NCBI GenBank assembly: GCA_019418025.1
Contig: DYCR01000043.1
Span: 1-11,039, forward strand
Direction: 5' to 3'
From: Clostridiales bacterium
Lineage (GTDB): Bacteria > Bacillota > Clostridia > Oscillospirales > Oscillospiraceae
DNA length: 11,039 nt
Of the stretch, positions 6,406 through 11,039 are shown in pieces; position 1 is the stretch's first letter; each line of letters begins with the position of its first letter. The translations under genes were made by a program, and so were the position numbers. Under the pieces are notes generated by a model. It was not told where the DNA came from, made no database searches, and saw only the letters and a list, made by a program, of their open reading frames with translations.

Positions 6406-7554
6406 TTAGATCTGATCGGCAAGTGTTCTGAGCTCCTGCGCAAGATCGGTCCGCTCCCACGGGTGATCCCCGACGCCAAAGTGTCCATACTTAGCAGTTG
6501 CACAGTAAATTGGGCTGCGCAGCTCCAGTCTGCGGATAATTCCGGCAGGTGTCAGATCGCAGGTCGTGCGCAGAAGGCGGGTCATTTTTTCCTCGCTGAT
6601 CTTTCCGGTGCCATAGGTGTCAACACGCACAGAAACCGGCTCCGCCACACCGATCGCATAAGCCAGCTGGACCTGTACTTTTTCGGCCAAGCCTGCCGCA
6701 ACCAGATTTTTCGCCATGTATCTTGCCATGTATGCGGCACTGCGGTCCACCTTGGTGGGGTCCTTGCCGGAGAATGCGCCGCCGCCATGGGAGAAATATC
6801 CGCCGTATGTGTCAACAATGATCTTACGTCCGGTCAGACCGGTGTCTCCGTTGGGTCCACCGATCACGAAATTCCCCGTGGGGTTGATGTGGATGTGGGC
6901 CACATCGCTGATGTCGAACCCGTACGCTTTCAGCACCGGCTCGATCACCTGCTGACGGACATAGGACCGCAGCTCCTCCACCGGCAGCTGCGCGCTGTGC
7001 TGAACAGAGACCACAACCGTGTCGATCCCGACCACATTGTCGTTTTCATCATACACGACCGATGTCTGGGTCTTTCCGTCCGGACGGAGCTGAGGGTTCT
7101 TTTCGATGCACTCAGTCAGACGATTGACCAGTGCCCGGGAAATTGCCGCCGGCATGGGCATCAGCTCAGGTGTCTCGCTGCAGGCGCCGCCGAACATCAT
7201 GCCCTGATCGCCTGCTCCGCCTACCTCGTCATTCGTACCGAGTGCGATGTCTGCCGACTGGGTATGTACCCTGCAAATCACCTCACAGGTGTCTGCATGG
7301 AATCCGTCTCCGTCGTGGGTGTAGCCAATGCCGCGGATGGCTTCTCTTGCCACCGCCTCATAGTCAACCTTTGCCTTTGTGGTGATCTCTCCGCAGATCA
7401 CGCACAGATCAGTCGTTACCATGGTTTCACAGGCGACCCGAGAGCCGGGGTCCTGTGCCAGGCAGGCATCCAAAATTGCATCCGATACGGTATCTGCCAC
7501 CTTGTCGGGGTGTCCGTTGGTCACACATTCAGAGGTAAATAATCTTTTTTCCAT
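6406..7554 (-). CDS. metK: S-adenosylmethionine synthetase (methionine adenosyltransferase)
   Basis: MetK joins methionine and ATP to make S-adenosylmethionine, the cell's main methyl donor, releasing phosphate and pyrophosphate. The 382-residue protein holds both family signatures: GAGDQGMMFG at 113-122 and the phosphate-binding GGGAFSGKD at 257-265. Also present are the opening TSECVTNGHPDKVAD, with the catalytic His in GHPDK (14-18), and HINPTGNFVIGGPNGDTGLTGRK in the middle domain. It is complete and only slightly shorter than the usual ~390-400 residues. The ATG at 7554 follows an AAAGGAAA ribosome binding site. The gene lies directly behind a SAM-I riboswitch with its terminator, so its product shuts off its own transcription. 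A terminator follows the stop. The long open frame on the opposite strand (6463-7542) is a compositional shadow of this gene. Confidence 0.98.
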   Translation of the reverse strand: MEKRLFTSECVTNGHPDKVADTVSDAILDACLAQDPGSRVACETMVTTDLCVICGEITTKAKVDYEAVAREAIRGIGYTHDGDGFHADTCEVICRVHTQSADIALGTNDEVGGAGDQGMMFGGACSETPELMPMPAAISRALVNRLTECIEKNPQLRPDGKTQTSVVYDENDNVVGIDTVVVSVQHSAQLPVEELRSYVRQQVIEPVLKAYGFDISDVAHIHINPTGNFVIGGPNGDTGLTGRKIIVDTYGGYFSHGGGAFSGKDPTKVDRSAAYMARYMAKNLVAAGLAEKVQVQLAYAIGVAEPVSVRVDTYGTGKISEEKMTRLLRTTCDLTPAGIIRRLELRSPIYCATAKYGHFGVGDHPWERTDLAQELRTLADQI

Positions 7555-7576
7555 TGTTTTTCCTTTCTGTGCGCAT

Positions 7577-7605
7577 AAAAAAAGCGCACCGACGATTCGG
7601 AGCGC
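7577..7605 (-). terminator. Expression-platform terminator of the metK riboswitch
   Basis: On the minus strand GCGCTCCGA (7605-7597) pairs with TCGGTGCGC (7592-7584), with one T-T mismatch and a four-base loop, followed by seven T residues (7583-7577). The 5' arm can instead pair GATTCG (7622-7617) with CGAATC (7599-7594), an antiterminator that excludes the terminator stem. This gives the SAM-off switch. Confidence 0.85.
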
Positions 7606-7713
7606 AAAGCAGTTCTCGAATCCTCATCTTTCGTATTTGCCGCCGGATTTAGCACCTTGATTGCTCAGGTTGCCGGGTTTCACAGGGCCGTTCCCTCCAC
7701 CACTCTTGATAAG
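7606..7713 (-). promoter_or_regulatory. SAM-I (S-box) riboswitch upstream of metK
   Basis: Read on the minus strand, the segment from 7713 holds the S-box core in order: CTTATCAAGAG as the P1 5' arm and kink-turn region, GGTGGAGGGAACGGCCCTG, then GAAACCCGGCAACC, AAGGTGCTAAATCC and the closing AAAGATGAGG. P1 forms between 7713-7708 and 7628-7623 (CTTATC with GATGAG, one G-U pair). These are the conserved nucleotides of the SAM-I aptamer, which binds S-adenosylmethionine and in this class turns expression off when SAM is plentiful. The position just before metK, with a terminator and a possible antiterminator, supports transcriptional control. The aptamer proper is 7622-7713; 7606-7621 links it to the terminator. 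Confidence 0.95.
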
Positions 7714-7734
7714 GCTTTTATTAAGTTCGCCACT

Positions 7735-7763
7735 ATTCTACTTTTTTCCGGCCGAATTGTCAA
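7735..7763 (-). promoter_or_regulatory. Sigma-A promoter of the riboswitch-metK transcript
   Basis: On the minus strand a perfect TTGACA (7763-7758) and TAGAAT (7740-7735) are spaced by exactly 17 bases. Transcription would start near 7728, about 15 bases before the P1 stem of the riboswitch. This is the best-matching promoter in the window. Confidence 0.85.
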
Positions 7764-7783
7764 GGGGGTATCTTCATAAAAAC

Positions 7784-7802
7784 GAACATTGATGAAATGT
7801 TC
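7784..7802. promoter_or_regulatory. Inverted repeat in the divergent metK / rhomboid-like spacer
   Basis: GAACATT (7784-7790) and AATGTTC (7796-7802) form a perfect 7-bp dyad around a five-base centre. It sits about 20 bases above the metK -35 box and just ahead of the candidate promoter of the divergent gene, a plausible place for a regulator. GAAC and GTTC half-sites recall the LexA box of Gram-positives, but the gap between them is far too long for LexA, so no regulator is proposed. Confidence 0.3.
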
Positions 7803-7814
7803 ATATTTGCGCTA

Positions 7815-7843
7815 TGGACTTTTGATACGCAAACTGCTAAAAT
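7815..7843 (+). promoter_or_regulatory. Candidate promoter of the rhomboid-like gene
   Basis: TGGACT (7815-7820) and TAAAAT (7838-7843) are separated by 17 bases, with TGC before the -10 as an extended -10 element. The leader would be about 22 bases. The -35 is weak at four of six positions. Confidence 0.45.
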
Positions 7844-7872
7844 GATATCAACTATCTATCGAGGTGAATGAT

Positions 7873-8733
7873 TTGAAGGACTTACGTCGACGTTTTAACC
7901 GCTTTTGCTTTGCCAACCGCAACAAAGGCATTCCGAATCTTATGATGTATATCTGCATCGGCTCGGCGATCATGGCATTCATGAGTCAGATCGACCCCAG
8001 CAACATCCTGTATCGGGTGTTCATGTTCGACCGACAGGCGATCCTGCACGGTCAGATCTGGCGGCTGATCACCTATCCGCTGTGCTACTCAGGGGGCAAC
8101 CTGCTGCTGACCGCCATCACCCTGCTGTGTTACTATTCCATCGGACGAGCCATGGAAAACGTATGGGGCCCCCTTCGGTTCAACCTGTTTTACCTGACCG
8201 GCATCGTGCTGATGGATATTTACTGCATGATTTTCGGCGGTCGGGCAGATATCTATTACCTCAATCTGAGCCTGTTCCTGTCCTATGCGACCATGTACCC
8301 TGATTCTGAATTCCTCCTGTTTTTTATCATCCCGGTAAAAGCATGGATCTTTGCCGTCATTGATCTGTTGGCGGTCATCATGGGTCTATTCAATCCGTTC
8401 CCCGTCAATCTGTTCCCCCTGATCGCTTTAGGGAACTACTTCCTGTTCTTCGGACCCGATGTGCTCAATGTCCTGCCCCTGAGCTGGCGTGTCAATGCCC
8501 GCAGGACCGTGAAAAAAGCCGCTCACCCCGGCTCCAAAACGATCCCCTTCAACAATGCAGGCTCCTATCAGGCAACCAATGCCACGCAGAAGGCCCCCTT
8601 CATGCATAGATGCACCGTCTGCGGCAGAACCGATGTTTCCAACCCCGAACTGGAGTTCCGCTACTGCTCCCGCTGCAAGGGCTACTATTGCTACTGTCAG
8701 GATCACATCAACAATCACACACATATCCAGTAA
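7873..8733 (+). CDS. Rhomboid/derlin-like membrane protein without protease residues, with a zinc-ribbon tail
   Basis: The 286-residue protein has about six hydrophobic segments in residues 25-200, then a soluble tail. GQIWRLITYPL and the later GRAMENVWGPLRFNLFYLTG are typical of the rhomboid superfamily. However, the serine motif GxSG and the active-site histidine are not seen: the expected positions read YYLNLSLFLSYA and LGNYFLFFG. It therefore looks like a non-proteolytic member, as in derlins. The last ~40 residues carry C247, C250, C265, C268, C273, C275, H278, H282 and H284 (CxxC, CxxC, CxC, H-rich), enough to bind one or two zinc ions. A role in recognising or handling membrane proteins is inference only. 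AGGTG lies six bases before TTG at 7873, so TTG is preferred over the GTG at 7864, which overlaps the ribosome binding site. The gene is divergent from metK and monocistronic. Confidence 0.8.
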   Translation: MKDLRRRFNRFCFANRNKGIPNLMMYICIGSAIMAFMSQIDPSNILYRVFMFDRQAILHGQIWRLITYPLCYSGGNLLLTAITLLCYYSIGRAMENVWGPLRFNLFYLTGIVLMDIYCMIFGGRADIYYLNLSLFLSYATMYPDSEFLLFFIIPVKAWIFAVIDLLAVIMGLFNPFPVNLFPLIALGNYFLFFGPDVLNVLPLSWRVNARRTVKKAAHPGSKTIPFNNAGSYQATNATQKAPFMHRCTVCGRTDVSNPELEFRYCSRCKGYYCYCQDHINNHTHIQ

Positions 8734-8738
8734 AAAAC

Positions 8739-8764
8739 ACCTCCGATTCGCCTGAATCGGAGGT
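8739..8764. terminator. Two-way terminator between the rhomboid-like and LUD genes
   Basis: A perfect 11-bp stem (8739-8749 with 8754-8764, ACCTCCGATTC type) has a four-base loop. Plus-strand transcripts run into AATTTTTA, and minus-strand transcripts into GTTTTTT. It serves both converging genes and begins within six bases of each stop codon. Confidence 0.88.
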
Positions 8765-8769
8765 AATTT

Positions 8770-9408
8770 TTATAGTCCCAAAGCTTCACCGACAAGGATA
8801 AACTTGATCCTTCCTTCGATGCGGCTGTTTCTGGTGACCAGCACCTGATTGCAGATGCAGGTCTCTGCCAGACAATCCCCGCAGACACCGTTGACTGTAC
8901 ATGGGGTTTTCCCCGGGAACCGCTGATGGTTCATAGGAGCCGCAACGGTCCTTGCACGCTGCACAGCGTCCTCAATGGTGTCCTCCACCTTGTTCATTCC
9001 TGCAATGACCAGTACGTTCCTCGGCCCGTAAACAATGGCTGCCACACGGTTCCCGGTCCCATCGATGTTCACCATCTGACCATCCATGCTCAAGCCATTT
9101 GCACCGGTCAGGAAAAAGTCCGCATTCAGACATGCGCGCATCTTTTCCTCTTTCTCCTCCATCGTGTCGCAGCTGGAGCAGTCCAGTGCCTGATACCGTC
9201 CCTGTCGGATTGCCTGTGTCAGCCCGATTTGATTTGCACTCATTGCGCCGCCCCAGCCGACACTTGCTCCCTCAGGGATCAGCTCCAGAGCCTTTTGCAG
9301 GGCCTGCTCCTTGGTGTCGCAATAGTATGCCTCAAAGTGGCGCTTCTGCAAATTCTTGATCAGCACCTTTGCCCGTTTCTCATAGTATTGCTTTATGATC
9401 GTATCTAT
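8770..9408 (-). CDS. LUD-domain protein (LutC/YkgG-like); start codon apparently non-canonical
   Basis: The protein is a single LUD domain, the fold shared with the LutB and LutC lactate-oxidation proteins. Landmarks, numbered from the proposed start, are VGWGGAMSANQIGL (50-63), a central FFLTGANGLSMDGQMVNIDGTGNR (98-121), GPRNVLVIAGMNK (128-140) and a cysteine cluster C160, C166, C169, C174, C176 (VCGDCLAETCICN) that could hold a metal or iron-sulfur cluster. The stand-alone clostridial form is about 210 residues. No lutA or lutB lies nearby, so the true role is unknown. The frame stays open up to an ATG at 9627, but that stretch covers a terminator and promoter. The ribosome binding site GGGGGA (9420-9415) is followed after six bases by ATA at 9408, giving 212 residues. 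The first canonical start after it, GTG at 9366, would remove 14 conserved-looking residues. The domain call is secure; the start is not. Confidence 0.85.
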   Translation of the reverse strand: MDTIIKQYYEKRAKVLIKNLQKRHFEAYYCDTKEQALQKALELIPEGASVGWGGAMSANQIGLTQAIRQGRYQALDCSSCDTMEEKEEKMRACLNADFFLTGANGLSMDGQMVNIDGTGNRVAAIVYGPRNVLVIAGMNKVEDTIEDAVQRARTVAAPMNHQRFPGKTPCTVNGVCGDCLAETCICNQVLVTRNSRIEGRIKFILVGEALGL

Positions 9409-9430
9409 GTCAATTCCCCCTTTTTTCTTT

Positions 9431-9459
9431 ATAGTAGCACAAAGCCATCGATCTGTAAA
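9431..9459 (-). promoter_or_regulatory. Sigma-A-like promoter of the LUD gene
   Basis: On the minus strand TTTACA (9459-9454) and TACTAT (9436-9431) are spaced by 17 bases. Transcription would start near 9425, only a few bases before the ribosome binding site at 9420-9415. The -35 is strong and the -10 moderate. Confidence 0.55.
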
Positions 9460-9460
9460 G

Positions 9461-9481
9461 AAAAAGCCCCCTTTCGGGGGC
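9461..9481 (-). terminator. Terminator-like hairpin upstream of the LUD gene
   Basis: GCCCCC (9466-9471) pairs with GGGGGC (9476-9481) across a TTTC loop. On the minus strand it is followed by TTTTTCTTT. It would stop transcripts arriving from the aminotransferase gene before the LUD promoter. The same palindrome recurs at 9684-9699. Confidence 0.7.
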
Positions 9482-9699
9482 TGCAGTGTGTCAAAAAGTC
9501 TCACAGAGTTTGCCGCTTCAGCGGCAAAAAAGATAAAATCATTTTCCACGGGGGCGTGTACCTCGGAAAAAAACCTATCAGCCTGAGAGTGTGAAATTTG
9601 TCCGTCATTGACGGACAAATTATGCACGGGTCAGGCTGCAAAAATTGCCCGAAAGCCCTGAAAGGGTTTTCGGGCAGTCTCAAGCCCCCTTTCGGGGGC
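9464..9699. repeat. Cluster of five hairpins bounded by two copies of an 18-base palindromic repeat
   Basis: The 18-base string AAGCCCCCTTTCGGGGGC occurs at 9464-9481 and again at 9682-9699. Between the copies lie a 20-base hairpin (9509-9516 with 9521-9528), a two-level hairpin and a 13-bp hairpin (9647-9659 with 9663-9675). The two-level hairpin has a 12-bp inner stem, 9595-9606 with 9610-9621, and an 8-bp outer stem, 9579-9586 with 9631-9638. Two of the five act as minus-strand terminators by their T tracts. The remaining three have no good T tract on the minus strand. Open frames through the segment look spurious. It may be a small mobile or REP-like intergenic element, or the remains of one; that is inference. 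Confidence 0.55.
9640..9675 (-). terminator. Intrinsic terminator of the aminotransferase gene
   Basis: A 13-bp stem (9675-9663 with 9659-9647, one G-U pair, loop of three) is followed on the minus strand by AATTTTT. It lies about 40 bases after the stop codon and is preceded by the smaller hairpin at 9684-9699. Confidence 0.7.
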
Positions 9700-9711
9700 C
9701 GGTGTACCATA

Positions 9712-11007
9712 TCAGACCTTACTGGCTTCCAGACACTTCTCCAGTGCCGCAAGCTTCAGACAGGTGCAGAAAACCTGCATCGCCTGCTCTAGCTCCTCAA
9801 TGGGCGGGAAGCTTGGTGCGATCCGGATCATCGAATCCTCCGGGTCCTGTCCATAGGGATAGGTAGCCCCCGCTTCTGTCAGCACAACGCCTGCCTCCCT
9901 GCAAAGCTCCAAGGCCCGTTTGGCCGTGCCGGGCATAGTTGCAACGCAGACAAAATAGCCCCCCTTGGGTCTATGCCAGCATGCGATCCCCGTCTGGCCC
10001 AGTTCCTTGTCCAGCATCTGAAGCACCATCTCAAACTTTGGTGCTAAAATCGCCGCATGCTGTTTCATCAGGGCAATGGTATGACTGCGGTTTTTCAAAT
10101 ACTTCACATGCCGAAGCTGATTGAGCTTATCATAGGAGATAATCTGCACCGCCAGATGCTTGGTCATGTAGGAAATATTTTCCTCACTGGATGCCATGAC
10201 CGAGAAGCCTGCACCGGGAAACGTGATCTTGGATGTGGAAGCAAATTCAAACACCATATTGGGACGGCCCGCCGCCTCACACAGGGAAATGATATCCCGA
10301 AACGGCACAAACTCCCCTTGAAATTCATGGACACAATATGCATTGTCCCACATAATGATGAAATCCTCTGCCGCCGGCTTCAGATTTGCCAATCGATCGA
10401 TGGTCTCCTCCGAGTAGATATACCCCTGAGGATTGGAATATTTGGGCACGCACCAGATTCCCTTGACGGACGGGTCCTGCACAAGCCGCTCCACCTGATC
10501 CATGTCCGGCCCCTCCGGGGTCATCGGAACGGCGATCAGTTCAAAGCCAAAGGATTCTGTAATGCGAAAATGCCGATCATACCCCGGCGACGGGCAAAGA
10601 AACTTCACGGTTTCCTCTCTGCACCAAGGTCTGGGACTGTCCTTCAATCCATGGGTATATGCGCATGCGATCACATCATACATCATACTGAGGCTTGCAT
10701 TCCCGCCAACGAATGTCTGAGCAGGACGGCATCCCAGCATATCCGCCCAGTATTCTCTGGCACACTTCAAACCGGCTAATTCACCGTAATTGCGTGCGTC
10801 TGTCCCATCGACAATACATTCCTCAGGCTCCTGCAGGACCGTAAGCAGATCACTGACCAGATCCAGCTGCTGTCGGCTGGGCTTTCCTCTGGACATATCC
10901 AGCTTCAGCTTTTTCTTTGTCAGTTCGGCCAGACTCGCCTTTGTCTTGCATAACTCCTCACAGAGTTCCTCATAATTTCTGCAAGTATATGTCACCACAT
11001 CCATCAT
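9712..11007 (-). CDS. PLP-dependent aminotransferase, type Ic aspartate aminotransferase-like
   Basis: The 431-residue fold-type I enzyme transfers an amino group using pyridoxal phosphate. It resembles the type Ic aspartate aminotransferases (Pfam Aminotran_MocR group) rather than classic AspC: DMSRGKPSRQQLDL near 37-50, KYSNPQG around N192, DNAY at 221-224 for the cofactor ring, the Schiff-base lysine K260 in ASTSKITFPGAG, and the substrate-carboxylate arginine R395 in IRIAPSFPP. All key residues are present and the length is normal for the group. The likely reaction is aspartate plus 2-oxoglutarate to oxaloacetate plus glutamate, but the substrate cannot be fixed from sequence. Two adjacent ATG codons (11007 and 11004) follow GGGAGAGG; the second has the better spacing. 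The gene appears to stand alone, with a -10 box at 11030-11035 and a terminator after it. Confidence 0.9.
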   Translation of the reverse strand: MMDVVTYTCRNYEELCEELCKTKASLAELTKKKLKLDMSRGKPSRQQLDLVSDLLTVLQEPEECIVDGTDARNYGELAGLKCAREYWADMLGCRPAQTFVGGNASLSMMYDVIACAYTHGLKDSPRPWCREETVKFLCPSPGYDRHFRITESFGFELIAVPMTPEGPDMDQVERLVQDPSVKGIWCVPKYSNPQGYIYSEETIDRLANLKPAAEDFIIMWDNAYCVHEFQGEFVPFRDIISLCEAAGRPNMVFEFASTSKITFPGAGFSVMASSEENISYMTKHLAVQIISYDKLNQLRHVKYLKNRSHTIALMKQHAAILAPKFEMVLQMLDKELGQTGIACWHRPKGGYFVCVATMPGTAKRALELCREAGVVLTEAGATYPYGQDPEDSMIRIAPSFPPIEELEQAMQVFCTCLKLAALEKCLEASKV

Positions 11008-11029
11008 CCTCTCCCATAATATCTTGATT

Positions 11030-11035
11030 ATTATA
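11030..11035 (-). promoter_or_regulatory. Probable -10 box of the aminotransferase gene
   Basis: A perfect TATAAT on the minus strand lies about 22 bases before the start codon. The matching -35 box would be beyond the right edge of the window, so the promoter cannot be confirmed. Confidence 0.4.
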
Positions 11036-11039
11036 TGAT

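Noticed and set aside
6463..7542. Long open frame (359 codons) on the plus strand
   Set aside because: It is antisense to metK, which carries every family signature; the product has a low-quality, Cys/His/Arg-rich composition typical of a shadow frame.
7784..7802. LexA (SOS) box
   Set aside because: GAAC and GTTC half-sites are present but separated by eleven bases, whereas the LexA box needs four.
8770..9408. Lactate-utilisation operon (lutABC)
   Set aside because: Only a single LUD protein is present, and its neighbours are a membrane protein and an aminotransferase; no lutA or lutB is in the window.
8926..9594. 222-codon open frame on the plus strand
   Set aside because: Antisense to the LUD gene and running into the hairpin cluster; the last part reads through the promoter and terminator and looks non-coding.
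9409..9627. N-terminal extension of the LUD protein to the ATG at 9627
   Set aside because: The stretch covers a terminator, a promoter and hairpins, and its translation does not resemble the family.
9501..9752. Open frames across the hairpin cluster on both strands
   Set aside because: They consist of translated inverted repeats, overlap the aminotransferase end and lack translation signals.

Overview
The window reads as ordinary chromosome from an endospore-forming member of the Clostridia. The moderate GC content, the gut-Firmicutes style of the proteins (DUF4364, a long-form ribosome hibernation factor, clostridial LUD-domain protein, type Ic aminotransferase) and the dipicolinate synthase genes suggest an Oscillospirales/Ruminococcaceae-like bacterium. 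That placement is inference from protein style. There is no rRNA, tRNA, CRISPR array, phage gene or transposase in the window.

Layout from left to right. Bases 1-363 are AT-rich and non-coding, with a strong palindrome near 118 and a promoter near 303-331 for a CPA2-type cation/proton antiporter (364-1635, +). A two-way terminator separates it from two genes on the minus strand: hpf (ribosome hibernation factor, 1759-2295) and a DUF4364 winged-helix-like protein (2380-2922), each with its own sigma-A-like promoter. Divergent from these is the sporulation pair dpaA-dpaB (3026-4292, +), preceded by a good match to a sigma-K mother-cell promoter. Together the two proteins make dipicolinic acid for the spore core.

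Next on the minus strand are nadE (glutamine-dependent NAD+ synthetase, 4358-6307) and metK (S-adenosylmethionine synthetase, 6406-7554). metK sits behind a SAM-I riboswitch with an overlapping terminator and a consensus promoter. nadE has its own promoter just past the metK terminator.

Divergent from metK is a rhomboid-fold membrane protein that lacks the protease residues and carries a cysteine/histidine-rich zinc-binding tail (7873-8733, +). It converges on a LUD-domain protein (8770 to about 9408, -), whose promoter and ribosome binding site are clear but whose start codon is not a normal one. A hairpin-rich, repeat-like spacer of about 240 bases separates that gene from a type Ic aspartate-aminotransferase-like gene (9712-11007, -).

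Most of the window is housekeeping and sporulation metabolism, and no new multi-gene system is evident. The points most worth a second look are the hairpin cluster at 9464-9699, the missing canonical start codon of the LUD gene, the pseudo-rhomboid/zinc-ribbon fusion, the short divergent DpaA, and the palindrome at 109-127.
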